Positions 23,520-34,953 of a stretch of 64,000 bases of DNA are shown here, in pieces (the stretch's first letter is position 1; each line of letters begins with the position of its first letter). The notes beneath the pieces are model-generated. The model was not told where the DNA came from. It saw only the letters and a program-made list of their open reading frames with translations, and ran no database searches. The stretch comes from Aedes albopictus (lineage: Eukaryota; Arthropoda; Insecta; Diptera; Culicidae), in the NCBI RefSeq assembly GCF_035046485.1, contig NC_085138.1, positions 272,099,694 through 272,163,693 of the forward strand, written 5' to 3'. The position numbers were made by a program, and so were the translations under genes.

Positions 23520-23880
23520 CAATTGCTGAAGAAATTTCCGGAGGAATTCCTGTACGAACTCTTGCAGGAATGCCAGAAGAAATTAAAGGAAGAATCGTAA
23601 AAGATCTCTAGAAATATTACAAAAGGAATTTCTGAAGAAATTCCCGGAGGAGTTCCTTAAGGAATCACAGAAGCAATTACTACAGGAATCTCTGAAAGAA
23701 ATCCTGGAGGAATCCCAAGAGAAATACCCGGACCGATTTCTATATTAATCTCCGGAGGGATGCCTGAAGAAATTCCTGAAGAAATTCCTGGAGGAACTCT
23801 GCGGAGTTTATTGAGGAATCCAAAAAGAAAATGATGTAGGGTTCCCCGGAGGAATTCCCGTAGGTATTTTTGGAGGAACC
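23520..23880. repeat. satellite of opposite polarity
   Basis: Degenerate GGAGGAATTCCTG-type units continue the satellite after about 320 bp of unrelated sequence (23200-23520) that resembles part of 945-1030. The region is more diverged than the array to its left. Confidence 0.75.
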
Positions 23881-23884
23881 AGTG

Positions 23885-24195
23885 ATCTACACAGCTCCCG
23901 AACTATATTCACCGAAATCCCCTCGAAGTGCAGAGAGCGATTTTCCGTTTCTCGCTCACGCCCCGGGAGACATCCCACAGCAGTGACACTAATTTCTTCC
24001 GGTTTGTCCTCCGGTGACTCTTTCGGTAGTCGCGTACTGTGCCCCGCTTTGGTGAAGAGGCTTCCACTCCTCCTCCTCTATCGTGGTGCCGTGTTTCCTT
24101 CGTGGAGGCTGTCCCTTCCGTTTGGGAGTGATATTTTCTTTTGATTCTTCCAGCATTTCACTCACCCGAACGCTGCGACGGGTACTCCTGGACAT
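23885..24195 (-). pseudogene. frameshifted copy of an unidentified basic protein's 5' region
   Basis: On the minus strand an ATG at 24195 opens MSRSTRRSVRVSEMLEESKE then NITPKRKGQPPRRK, a serine/arginine and lysine-rich start with protein-like codon use. After about 24090 a second frame (SGSLFTKAGHSTRLPKESPE, DKPEEISV...) looks like its continuation, implying one frameshift. No intron is seen and a MITE lies immediately upstream, so a retrocopy is likely. I do not recognise the parent gene. Confidence 0.4.
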
Positions 24196-24279
24196 TTTCG
24201 CTTGTGATATGTGTGTAAACAAAAAGTGGACAAAAACCATAAAACATGAAAAAAGTTCATCTGTCGCATATCTTTTATA

Positions 24280-24516
24280 CCGCATTTAGTTCACTACTGG
24301 ACTGCGAACTGCGACTTTATAAGTGCGAAAACGTAAATAAAAGTGCGCGATTGCATCAAATCAGGTTGATGTCTTCGGCGCACTATTTCTTCAATCTATG
24401 GAGAACAAGTGCTCTGAAGACACCGACTTTATTGGATGCAATCGCGCACTTTTATTAGCGTTTTCGCACTCGTAAAAACTAGTGCGATAGTCCAGTGATG
24501 AACTAAATGCGCTATA
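24280..24516. mobile_element. MITE, GCGCATTTAGTTCACCAC family, copy 2
   Basis: The ends CGCATTTAGTTCACTACTGG and CCAGTGATGAACTAAATGCG are inverted. The interior carries two copies of GATTGCATCAAATC/GGATGCAATCGCGCAC-type sequence in opposite orientations, making it a larger imperfect palindrome than copy 1. Confidence 0.75.
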
Positions 24517-24940
24517 TTACCGATTTACCTCGGTAGTAAAAGCTAGAAATCGAAAGATAAAGATAGTTCTTTCAAATGAGGAAAAATAATTGTTGTTTTG
24601 TTGGGATATCTGAGAGTTCTCGAGAGCAAAAGTTGAGCCATTTGTATGGAGATTTTACGTTTTTGTGCTCCGTCCCGAAAGGGATATACCTAGGCTGAAA
24701 ACTATGGGAGTATTTTTTTTTCTTTTTCGATTTTCCATGTAAACACCACCTTTTTCGACCTAAATGGTGGTTTGATGTTACGATATTTCGACTCTTAATG
24801 TTGAACCCTGTTTTCACATAAGCCGGCCGGCAAACGATTTTTTGTTTACTGTTGACTACTGTTGTTTGGTAACATTTTTCGTGCATTGTTTTTAGTTATT
24901 CGCTTTAAAGATGGCTTGAAAACAAATAAATTTAATGTTG

Positions 24941-24942
<2 letters not shown>

Positions 24943-25033
<91 letters not shown>
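24943..25033. repeat. (AT)n microsatellite
   Basis: About 90 bp of uninterrupted TA dinucleotides, 215 bp upstream of the start of gene A. Likely length-variable. Confidence 0.97.
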
Positions 25034-25034
<1 letters not shown>

Positions 25035-25247
25035 TCAGGCTTTCTAAGATAATGTGATTTTTTTTAATAATATAGGTATTTTGAAAAATTTCGTAGGCGT
25101 ATCATTTGTTTTTTTTTTCAAGTCCATTGCGCTGTAGCTAATTGAAAGCATCTAGCAAAGTTACAAGATTGATGTAACGAAATTCTGTGCTCTTAAACGC
25201 AATCTGAATATTACTTAAAATAAATAATTCCTTCAAAGCGGATAAAA

Positions 25248-25330
25248 ATGGATGTAAGCGTCAAAGAAGAGGCTCCAATTGAAATAGAAGGATATGTCAT
25301 AATAGACACCACATCAAAAACAAGCTACAG
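25248..25330 (+). CDS. gene A exon 1: SAM-like/TTF zinc-finger protein
   Basis: The start is ATG in AAAAATGGATG. The exon encodes MDVSVKEEAPIEIEGYVIID then TTSKTSYR. The VKEE motif fits a sumoylation consensus and parallels the IKTEP at the same place in gene B. The donor is CTACAG|GTAAGC; the exon ends two bases into a codon, which exon 2 completes as Ser. The three exons together predict 372 residues. Upstream sequence is AT-rich with the (AT)n run; no promoter motif was identified. Confidence 0.7.
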
Positions 25331-25388
25331 GTAAGCTCTTCATTATTTGGTTATCAACTTTATCCTAATCAAGATATTAATTTTCAAG

Positions 25389-25797
25389 TGACTCTGAGGA
25401 TGATGGTATTCGTCCAAGTAAAAAGCGAAAACTCTCTCACCATGACGTGGACAGCGCTAAAAAACTGGATGCGAAGGAAGAAATGCAACAGCTTTTGCAG
25501 GAGTGGGGATTGGCGGCTCTTTCTGAAACATTCTCCCAGAATCTAATCGACTCGAGTGTGTTGGATTACATCTTGGACGTTGACATTGTGGATCTGTGCC
25601 GCGATTTTCCCATGCGCTACCGGTTGATTCTGCGACACAAGTTAGCGGAAAAACGTGGTAAATCGGTAGGCGGTTGTCCTAGAGCAGATTCCTGTGCATC
25701 AAAGGAAAATCATCCTCCAGCTAAAAGTATCTCGCAGGCATCGATTATTGCACAGGAAAACTGGTTAGAATCACGCAAGCCTTCGCCAAGCGTAACG
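25389..25797 (+). CDS. gene A exon 2: NLS and SAM-like module
   Basis: It begins after TTTTCAAG and ends ACG|GTGAGT at a codon boundary. It encodes an acidic SDSEDDG start, a basic KKRKL signal (residues 39-43), then a SAM-like helical module at about residues 60-116 (LLQEWGLAALSETF, NLIDSSVLDYILDVDIVDLC, PMRYRLILRHKL). By eye 35 of 51 positions equal the module of gene B. SAM domains mediate protein-protein contacts; the assignment rests on the GL-x2-L-x3-F...ID-x2-VLDYIL-x-VDI pattern. A Ser/Pro-rich linker follows. Confidence 0.8.
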
Positions 25798-26595
25798 GTG
25801 AGTAATTTAGTTTATTGTCTATTTTTGAAGCAGCGGAAGTAGCCAACATTAATCTTAGAGCATGATGATTTTAGCTAGATCCCTCCACGCCAAAAGTTTA
25901 CGTGGTTACGTACTCAAAATAGGACCCTTTGCCGAAATAGTCCCAAGCCAAATCCTAGTCTGAATCTCGAAAAACAGAAAACGGTCTCACATCGAGTATT
26001 TCTCGATGTCATGCTCAACTTTACCAAAAATGCGAGATTTCTATGTGGTCTTATTCTTTAGATTCATAAGTTGAAAAGACCTAGCACGATAACAATAAAC
26101 CATATTTAATTCAGTAACTGATTAAAATGAACTGTTCATTAGAATGTGATCGATGTCTCATGATCCACTAGAAAAGTTTAGGTATCTACACATTGCATTA
26201 ATAACTTTTACGCAGCGAACATTTTTTTTTGCGCATTTTATGATTGGATCAACTATTTAAAATATGGTTGTGAAAGTGAGTAACACATGCAATATGCACT
26301 TTCGTTCAAGGGTGGGTTTGGTAGATTCGGAATCTTCCAAGACATGACCACGTGGTTTATGGACAGCCCCTTACTTAAACTGTTGTTAGTACCGGGTTTA
26401 TATTGTCAGATTTCTTGAAACTATCGTTTTCGAAAGGAACAGCCGCAATGTTATAAGGATGAAGGTAACAGGGAGTGAAAACCGCGGCTGTACGTTTCGG
26501 AAGCGATACGCCGTGTGCACTTTTGTGCAAATCCCTCAATACCATGTAGCTATTGGAGATAGCAAAAGTCATAACAAAATATTTTCTTTTTTTAG

Positions 26596-27222
26596 GTCAA
26601 ACATATTCCGAAACGAGCCAATGTGTGTGCGATTGACATGCTCCTGAACAAGGCCTTCGCAGAACGATCCGATGATGAGAAACGACTTCTCGTTTCTATG
26701 GATATTCCACGCCCAGATTTGCCACATCTTAGGAGCACAAGGCCATCGAGCACGAAAAACACTACGATAACAAGAAAATTCCATCGTTCGAGATACGATG
26801 CCACGTGGTGGCTGTGTGGTTCACCAAAACATAACAGACTGTACTGTTGGCCATGCCTGTTGTTCCACACGACGGATGACAACGTTACCTGGCTGAGAAA
26901 AGGATTTAATGATTTGAACCACCTAAGTGCCGCTGCGAAAGCACACAGTTCGTCACAAAGACATATGGATAATGTTACTGCATATGAAAATTATGGACGA
27001 TCCACGGTTGCTTATCTGCATTCTGCTCGAGAATCTGCTGTTGCTGAAAACGTATTATCCGCAAACGCCCCGAAGAAGGCAAAAACTCCTCTACCAAAAG
27101 CAAAATCATCGACTAAAAACAGCGACAAGGGAGCACAAGGCAAGGATACCCGCAAACGACTGGCGCAGGTCAAAGATGAGAGCACAAGCGTTGGAGACTT
27201 AAATCTCAATAACACGACTTAA
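26596..27222 (+). CDS. gene A exon 3: TTF-type zinc finger and basic tail
   Basis: The acceptor TTTTTTTTAG at 26595 lets the frame continue in phase 0 as VKHIPKRANVCAIDMLLNKA. A TTF/hAT-type zinc finger follows: TWWLCGSPKHNRLYCWPCLL with Cys 238, 248 and 251 and His 281 and 287 of the predicted protein, plus the family's W-x2-GF-x2-L spacing. The C-terminus is Lys-rich (KKAKTPLPKAKSSTKNSDKG). TTF fingers accompany hAT transposases and domesticated ZMYM-like proteins, but no transposase catalytic or dimerisation domain follows here: the protein stops at TAA 27220-27222. It is probably a nuclear DNA-binding or chromatin protein of transposon ancestry; its function is unknown. Confidence 0.82.
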   Translation, partial: VKHIPKRANVCAIDMLLNKAFAERSDDEKRLLVSMDIPRPDLPHLRSTRPSSTKNTTITRKFHRSRYDATWWLCGSPKHNRLYCWPCLLFHTTDDNVTWLRKGFNDLNHLSAAAKAHSSSQRHMDNVTAYENYGRSTVAYLHSARESAVAENVLSANAPKKAKTPLPKAKSSTKNSDKGAQGKDTRKRLAQVKDESTSVGDLNLNNTT

Positions 27223-27397
27223 GTTCAAGATTATTTGATAAAAATGCATATTTGCCATACGTTAGACTAACATTTCCTGAATTTCACATTTTTTGCGAAA
27301 TGGCTTTCGGGGATTATAATTCCATTTTTTGTAATCACCAGTAATTTAATATGTTAATTTGTCGGCTATTTTATGGTCACTGTTCAACTGAAACTAC

Positions 27398-27403
27398 AAT
27401 AAA
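27398..27403 (+). terminator. probable polyadenylation signal of gene A
   Basis: AATAAA, 176 bp after the stop codon of gene A, just before the MITE at 27454. Confidence 0.45.
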
Positions 27404-27453
27404 CTGTATTTTAATTAGGAATAAAAAATGTTTTTTATTACTAAAGCGATTTA

Positions 27454-27599
27454 CAGTCAGGTTTTTTTTTTACGCGAGGGATATGTATGGGATATGCGTA
27501 AAAAAAACTCAGTTCAAATTAAAAAAACCGCGTAAAAAACCATTTCTCGACGAATCATGCAAAAATAAGACGATGATCACGTAAAAAAAGACCTGACTG
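27454..27599. mobile_element. 146-bp TA-flanked MITE
   Basis: The ends CAGTCAGGTTTTTTTTTTAC and its inverse (GTAAAAAAAGACCTGACTG) are flanked by TA. The interior repeats CGTAAAAAA several times. Tc1/mariner type by duplication. Confidence 0.8.
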
Positions 27600-27602
27600 T
27601 AT

Positions 27603-29947
27603 ATGAATAAGGTAGGTACTAGCATGCTGTTCCGGCAAACTTTTGCCTGTCATGTTGTGGTGGTTTGATTACTGTTGAGGTCATTGAAGCATTGCACTCT
27701 AGATTGGTTTCATTTCGGTCGTGTTGATTTTCTTTCCAGGTCTTCAAAAATCAGTACTTTATCAATTTTACTATATTTACTATACCTTTTTTAGTAGATT
27801 TTCGTAACTTTTTCTACTTATAAAAACAGCCAACATGAATACGAATCGAACCGTGCAATAGTCATGCTGATCTATTCATACCTTCGTGAGTTTTGTTGCC
27901 TCAAAGGGACTTCAGTCTCTTTTTTATATACAGTCATTCCATAGAAAAACGATATAGTGCAACTCCGATTGTCGTGAAACTCGGTGGGTTCGTAGTTCTT
28001 CGAAAATAATTAGACCCTTTTTTTATTTCGTCATTAGGGTGGCCAATTTTCATATATGGTTGTCCTAATAATCAAGGTTTTAAGAAATTCAAAATTTTCA
28101 AAAAGCTTTTGAACCAGTTGACCGATTTTGAATTTTTTTGTTGTTGTTTGAAAGCTATTGAATTGTAGTTTTAAGAAAATTACGTTATTAACCGTTATGT
28201 GGCCGGCAAACTTTTTGCTTTTTTCTACACCGTGTCTTTTAAATGGGTGCTGGGTACCCGGGTACCCTGCCGGCCACATAAGGGTTAAGTTTTTTTACGT
28301 TTTCATGATCTTGGGGCCAAAGGGGTACGCTGGTTTTATATGGCCAAAATTTGGTTTACGTGGTTTATGAACAGCCCCGTTCATCATCTTCGGTGTCGAC
28401 ATGTGTAATATTTTATTCACGTAAGCATGAGCATGAGCATGAGATGACCGTACAATTGGGTTATTAAATTTAAAAAAAAATGTATTGATTTTTTGATTTT
28501 ATACGAAAGAGCAACTTTTTCTGAGCCACTATGATTTTTTTCAGATTTTTAGAACTTTATTTTATTATTTTTTTTTTTTTCATAGTGATTACGGCGGTAG
28601 CACACTGTGCTTATGTTCTTACACCGCACCCTTTCCCTACGTTTGCTTCTATGAGCCTCTATTTTTGTTTCAACACACAGAAGTACGTAGGCATATCGTG
28701 GCCCAAGTCGACACTGTTTTGGCCTGCGTTGAACAAAAATAGTTTTAATAAAAGTTTCCCCTTTTTTTCTTTTTGTCAATTGTTTTTTTTTGTAGTATGG
28801 TCCATGTATTTAGTTAGGTTCTTGTCAATTTGTCAGTTATTCGAAGTAGATCTCCAATATGTAGTCAATAAGTCAATTAAGTCATTCTGATCTGTTCTAT
28901 CATAGCAGCTTTAGTCTTTGCTTTATTGAAGTGTAGTTTTATTGGAAATATGCTGAATATCGTTATTAAAAAGAGACGTCTGGAACTGTGTCCTGCTAGT
29001 TGTTCCGTCATGCACTAATAATGCCTAGGAGATTAACGAAAACACGTGTGTTCGGTCAGCTGTCCATTGCGTAGAAAGTCAAGGAAAATAGGTTTCTTTA
29101 TTGTCAGTTGTTATGTAAGCCTCGCTTGAAGCACTTCCCGTGAGAACCCTGTCATCTGTACACCAACTAATCCGTATCTTCGTACACAGCTAAATATTAT
29201 ACTGTCAACCGGCGAGAAGCCTATGGATAAATATTTAAAAAAATGAATAATAATGCTGTCTAGCGCGTTGTTTTCTATCAGCCACTATTTTAGTCTAGTT
29301 CCCAACTGCAAGCTTTTTTCGAATCTTATCGTCAATTGTCTTCTAGATTCCCCACGGAATTGATGAGTAGTGAGTTCAATGCAGAGAACCCCCCCCCCCT
29401 CACACTCCCAAATTGTGGTAGCCCCCCGCTAAACCTGCAAACCAGACCCACCCCCAGCCAAAAGCTCTAGCAGATGTGGACAAACCGGTGCTCAACGTGC
29501 TCTCCCATCGTGGCAACATCAAATATGTGGACTGTACAACAATAGTAGTTTTAATGAAATGAATACTAAGAATTTAGGCCGACACTCGAAGTGACGAACT
29601 TTACAGTGCTAGTTGAGTAAATACACGAAAGATGGGTAACAACAAATGTGCACAAACAGATGCATAACAATATGCATGTAAAAAAAGGCCGCAACTATCC
29701 ATGGTAAATTTAAAATAATGACAGCGTAAATATAATGGAACAGACTCACCGAATTGAGCTCCAAAATGCCCCCTAGACGATGGTATTGTTCACTTTTTGT
29801 AGCCACGCGTTGTAGAAAATGAACCTGAAATGACAAGAAGACAGTGGGCCGCCAAACTCCATAAAATGGCGGCCCGGAAATTTTAGTATTCTGTTTATAG
29901 CATTGTTGAGCATCATAGAGAGCATAATTTATATTCAGTTTTAAATA
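27603..29947. other. no gene; scattered repeat pieces
   Basis: 28385-28425 (GTGTCGACATGTGTAATATT) matches 56735-56760. A (GCATGA)3 run sits at 28424-28443. Minus-strand 29400-29605 matches 55330-55440, including CACTGTAAAGTTCGTCACTT, so at least one copy of the 54-57 kb element family lies here. A C run (29391-29400) and long T runs near 28570 are present. No exon recognised. Confidence 0.45.
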
Positions 29948-30737
29948 GGGTGGGGCGGGGCAAGATGGGTCGCGGGGCAAGATGGGTCAGTGCCATTTTC
30001 GGGCGCATTACTCATGTTTTGATTATGTTAATAATTTTGTTAGATGACCAGCATGAATATACAAAAGTTTGGGGCATTGATTGAAAAATTATTCACTCTC
30101 ATTGGAAATGAAAAATAAAATGGTTTTTAGCCATTTTTCTTATGCGATACATTCCATATATTCTCCATATAAACGGCCGCGGGGCAAGATGGGTCACCTT
30201 CAATTTTGAACGTATTTTTGGAGCATTCAAAAGTTATTTATTTTTTATTACAAGACTATCTCATAACTGACTTCAATCAAGCGGAATGAACGCTTAAAAT
30301 TATAACATAAAATTATGATATTTTTTTAGTGAAAACATCGATTTTCAAGTCGCCTGAGGACCACTCGAATCGTAAATTTTTTTATATTCCAAATAAATTT
30401 ATAAAATGTTTACTAGTAGCTCTTGTTTACTCAGTATGGATATGGAGCATACATGAATGCGGAACAAATCTTATATTTTGACGTTTTTCGTTGAGAAAAT
30501 GTGAATTACTTAAAAGGTGACCCATCTTGCCCCGCCCTTTTTTCGCGGCGCAAAATCGATCACTTTTTAAAACTGCTTGTTTAACATCATATTTTGTGTT
30601 TAATGATCTTTTTATCGACTTTTAGCATAGCTAACTAGTGTATTGAAGAGTAGCGGACGAATACAAACCAATACGATTTGTATTTACAAAGTTATGGTGA
30701 TGCATCCTTAGGTGACCCATCTTGCCCCGCCCCACCC
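29948..30737. mobile_element. intact 790-bp TA-flanked MITE (GGGTGGGGCGGGGCAAGATG ends)
   Basis: The inverted ends are near-perfect and flanked by TA (29946-29947, 30738-30739). The phrase GGGGCAAGATGGGTC occurs twice at the left end, once internally near 30180 and inverted near 30520 and at the right end. It is the reference copy that proves the insertions in the 2803-6319 copy. Non-autonomous. Confidence 0.9.
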
Positions 30738-30739
30738 TA

Positions 30740-32632
30740 TAGTTTCTTGTTACTATGCTAAGAAATAGAGAGATTCAAAAGTTTTTTTTTCTACCTGCAC
30801 CAGTGAACTTCTTGAGTGAACAGCATTCAACATCTAAAATTTAGATTCTAAATTGTTCATTCACTAATGCGATTTTCTTATCACCCTGCCCTGTCTTGAT
30901 TAGAAGATATAAGTAATGCAGAGACATCCCACATGCACTCTTGCATTACATAATAAGGTTGGACCCTGCTGCAAATGTCGTTATGCTATCCACTCCTGAG
31001 TTTATAGTTGCTATAAAAATAATTTCGAAGAAGTGAAAAAGAATAGTACGAATCAACTTGTTAATAAAATGCTGCTACTATTACTATTACTACTACTCTT
31101 ACTACTACTACTAATACTACTATCAAAAGTGCAATGAGTGATCGTTGGCTTCCCAGTCTTGTTAGTAGTTAGAGGGTTAGTATAGACTGGTAATAAGCCC
31201 TGTCGGTCCCCCCAGCACTGCGCGTAATCAACTGTTGTTAGATCATGCGACAGCGATTAAGCGTATGCTGGAGGCATGACAAATCAAGCGTTTAAATTAA
31301 AGTCAATAAAGCAATGGTATGATTATTCAGATTCTATTTTAGTTAAATTTTGTAAAGAAATGCTTTAATTCAAAACCTAGTTACTTTCAAATACTATTCC
31401 ATTTACTATTTCACTAATTTCGTTACTACATTTAATTTAGCTAATCTATAATTATAAAAGACTAAAATTGAAATTATTTAAACACATTTTCACTATATGA
31501 CGACGCTTGATAAGCCATCGTCAAACCCATCACTCTTGGACAGGGAGATTTTTAGAACTTTATTTTGATACCTAAAATCAATTTCAAAGAGATTTTTTGA
31601 AATCGTCTTTTGACAGCTGGGTTACTTCTTGACAGCTGCGCCCAGTTTGGAATGCAGATTCAGAATATGCATTTATCACAACACCGTTTAAGAAGCCAAT
31701 TCGTAGTTGCTACTCCGTTACTGACCAGAACAGTCAACATTGCACAGGGAACCAAATGGATGGGGCCTGGGTCTAGCTTTCCATCCTCAATGTGCAATTT
31801 TGAAAGTTCAAAACTTTATGGTCAGTACGTCCTTACGGTCATCGGGGAAGGGAAGGAATGTTGGTATGACATCCGTTGCTACTAAGAGACCGTGTGTACC
31901 TCCGCATCCCCACGGTTGTCACAGGAAGGAAGTCTGTTAGTGGGAAGGGAAGGGATGGAAAGTTACATAGATTTGGATTCACATTGGTAAGTGATGTGAG
32001 CTATGCAACCCTAGATATGATTTAGTCTTCCGCCAGCCGCCTGTCGGAAGAATACAATAATTTTATTGTATGTTTGTGTATTAAATTTAATTATATACCG
32101 TGTACGAATAATTTTTAAACCACGCTTATGTCGGATCAACTCGTAATAGCGCACGTTTTAAGCTTATCGTTTCTAAGTCAGAAAATAAACTGTATGCAAT
32201 TCCGTTTAGTGTTACCGTGATTTCGGGTGAAATTGATCAGTGGGGTGAAATTGATCAACGTGAGGGCAATTTTTATTTGTTAAAAATAAAGCTTTGAACT
32301 CAAAACAATTTGTCGAAAATGATCATCATCTGGCTCAAGGGTTATTGAATGATGAGTTTACATGTTTTACAGAAAATTAGTCACATATTTCTGAATAAAA
32401 TTTAATATTTTCCAAAACTGCGTGTTTGGCGATTTTCAAAGACACTTTCTAACTTTTGTTACTGTAGCTGTATCGCACATGTAATGAATATTCGAATGAT
32501 TGTTTATAGCTGCCAAGTATTCGCTAAACCCGATTTCGTCGTCAAAAGTTTTATAAATATTGATTATGCGCTCAAACGTCAAATTTTCTGTGAGAGTAAG
32601 CAGGCCAGCATAAATTCGTGCAGTGGACCATA
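30740..32632. other. no intact gene; retroposon pieces
   Basis: Contains an imperfect (TAC/ACT)n stretch near 31075-31120. At about 31730-31960 there is a retroposon 3' module (GGTCATCGGGGAAGGGAAGG, CCACGGTTGTCACAGGAAGG) related to 55850-55930. Phrase repeats GGTGAAATTGATCAGTGGGG and GGTGAAATTGATCAACG occur at 32228-32266. Minus-strand frame 32436-32630 (TARIYAGLLTLTENLTFERI...) looks protein-like but is unidentified. Confidence 0.4.
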
Positions 32633-32741
32633 GGGCACTGCATTGTTTTGATTTTGTATGGGATTTTGACGTTTCTTGGCCTTGTTGTTTACAAAGTTTC
32701 TGTAAGAGTGAAAGAGAAGGAGAGAATTCCATACAGTGCCC
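32633..32741. mobile_element. 109-bp mini-MITE, copy 2
   Basis: Flanked by TA; ends GGGCACTGCA / CAGTGCCC. Same length and nearly the same sequence as 15805-15913. Confidence 0.82.
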
Positions 32742-32803
32742 TATGACGAATTTGATGTACTAGGTACAGCCATAACTGGTACACTGAGTCTACTTTACTT
32801 TTA

Positions 32804-33775
32804 GGGGAAGACGGGGTAAGACGGCCACCCTAAGCCAAAAAAATCATAACCTAGCACTGACAATGAATTACACTAGTTTCAACACAGCATATCACTTTTC
32901 AAAGTGTTGGGCATGCAAGAAAATTAATTTTCGATTCGTGCTGTTGAAACTTTTATATTTTTGAGTCATTTGAAAATGTTATTAAAAAGCACTTTATTTT
33001 TTGACGACGGGGTAAGACGGCCCACCAGCGGGGTAAGAAGGACCATCACTATTTTTTTAAATAATAGTAATTAGAAATGTTTGAATTTCATACGTTATTG
33101 AAATAAGATATGACTTCCTTAAGTCCCTCACATGGAAAATTGATTAACATAATTGTCCGGGGTTACCATTTAATATTTTTATTGGGGTATCGTAAATATG
33201 GATATTCAAACACCCATTTACATCACAAAAATGTTGTTTCTGGTTACGTCCAGCGCAGACAACGCAAATATGAGTTTATTTATGTGAAATGGCATATTTT
33301 CAACTAACAATTGTCGATGAATTGGGTGCAGCCATATTATTCTATGATATAGGGGGTGGCCGTCTTACCCCGTTCGAGGTGGTCGCTTTTACCCCGCTTG
33401 GGCAAATTTTACTTATGAGGGTAGTTCATAAGGATTTTTGTTTTCAATCTCAATCCCGTTCCTCTTATGTTCTGTTAACATTCCTGGTAAGTTATTAACG
33501 GGTTACTTTTTTGGTTTGAAAACGTTATTCCGAATCAAAATCCTTAAGGTTGTATGCGACAAAATTAGATCAAATACATCATCATGGAGCAAAATCTTTG
33601 TTTTGTTTATTTGTTTTGAAAATCTCATTATAAACATTTCACAAAATGGCACAAAATGACAAATATTTTTTACTTTAACAGAGTACTAGGTGAAAGTTTA
33701 AAGAAAACGGCATTTTCATGGTGAACTGCAGGTGGTCCGTCTTACCCCGGCGGGCCTTCTTACCCCGTCTTCCCC
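32804..33775. mobile_element. 972-bp TA-flanked MITE (GGGGAAGACGGGGTAAGACG ends)
   Basis: The ends are inverted and flanked by TA (32802-32803, 33776-33777). The terminal phrase GACGGGGTAAGACGGCCC recurs internally at 33003-33046 (twice) and inverted at 33358-33400. No transposase frame. Confidence 0.85.
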
Positions 33776-33904
33776 TACGTGGCGTTATACCACGAAAAAG
33801 ACTGCTATTCACCAGGAATGTTTTAGAGTGATGTTCTTATTCTGCAACACAACCGACGATAACGAACTCAGGGATGTGACAATTGATGAAAATACGTTGA
33901 TATA

Positions 33905-34371
33905 CAGGTACTCTTCGATATAACGTACAAAAAAGTTTTCTTTTTGTACGTTATATCGAAGTGTACCTTATATCGAAGCAGAGAAAAATATTTTTTATGC
34001 TTATATTGATTATTTCGACGTGAAATTAACCCCAAATAATGATTTCGGTGAAATTCACAAAACCAAAAAACGAAAAACATGAGTTTTCACGAAAAAGTAA
34101 TTTCGTTTTTTGTGCTTCGATATAACGTACATTTTGCTTCGATATAACGTACACTAAATTTTTCCCCAATTTGCGCTAATTCTAGGATACAAGGGTAACA
34201 CTGCAAGAAAACATTGAATTGAGTGGTTTCGTAGCTTATCTGAGGGTTATTCCTGGGAAAAAATAAAATTTTCAATATTGTACGTTATATCGAAGCAAAA
34301 TGTACGTTATATCGAATTCGCTATATCGAGGGTACGCTATATCGAGGGTACGTTATATCGAAGAATACCTG
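33905..34371. mobile_element. 467-bp TA-flanked MITE built from TTCGATATAACGTAC repeats
   Basis: The ends CAGGTACTCTTCGATATAAC and the inverse of ATCGAAGAATACCTG are flanked by TA. The 15-mer TTCGATATAACGTAC occurs at least seven times exactly, in both orientations, plus variants (GGTACGCTATATCGA, ACCTTATATCGAA). Non-coding. Confidence 0.85.
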
Positions 34372-34746
34372 TATTTGTTTCTTAACTCTGGCTAATAATT
34401 CAGAAGTTTATTTTAATTTTAATTACCCTTCTAACCCGATTTGACAAATGAACCATCAATAAACGACCATATGAACTATAAATGAGATATAGGATAACCT
34501 GTATGCATGTAGTGACATTTTGCGAATTTATAGTTTTTAAGTTAAATTTCACAAACTTTTCTAGATTTTGTTGTTTGGTTGAACAAAGGTCCCAACTAGC
34601 TTTTCTTTAGCAAAGATCAAGTGAAATAACTTTGCAAAAGCTTCTTCATGACAAGATACACATTACCCCACAATCCCTTAGACAGCACAAACATCGGTTG
34701 TATAGGTCTAATGTTACCATTGAAGCAATCGTTCCACGTCCTTGGG

Positions 34747-34892
34747 TCATATGATCGACAAATGCGGAGTTTTCTTGCGTTTCGCGTTTTGGATTTTAAT
34801 ATTTAGTAAACGATTGATTCGGGCATCATCGAATCGTGCCATTGCTTGTACTTGGTCGTTTGTTTCTAGCATTGCTCGGTGGTAGACTTTTT
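34747..34892 (-). CDS. ZAD-BEN gene, last exon
   Basis: The acceptor CTACCAACAG precedes AAAAAGTC. Two bases complete a Glu codon, then KVYHRAMLETNDQVQAMARF and a basic C-terminus (NAKRKKTPHLSII) end at TGA (34747-34749). The preceding intron is only 61 bp. This part completes the C-terminal side of the BEN domain and adds a basic tail. Confidence 0.75.
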
Positions 34893-34953
34893 CTGTTGGT
34901 AGATGATTAGTGTTAGTTTTTGAAATTAGGCGCGAATATATGCGAGAGCTCAC

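Noticed and set aside
32436..32732. 98-codon minus-strand frame
   Set aside because: Its first third lies in the 109-bp MITE. The remainder is protein-like but has no splice sites or recognisable family, so it is only mentioned in the region note.
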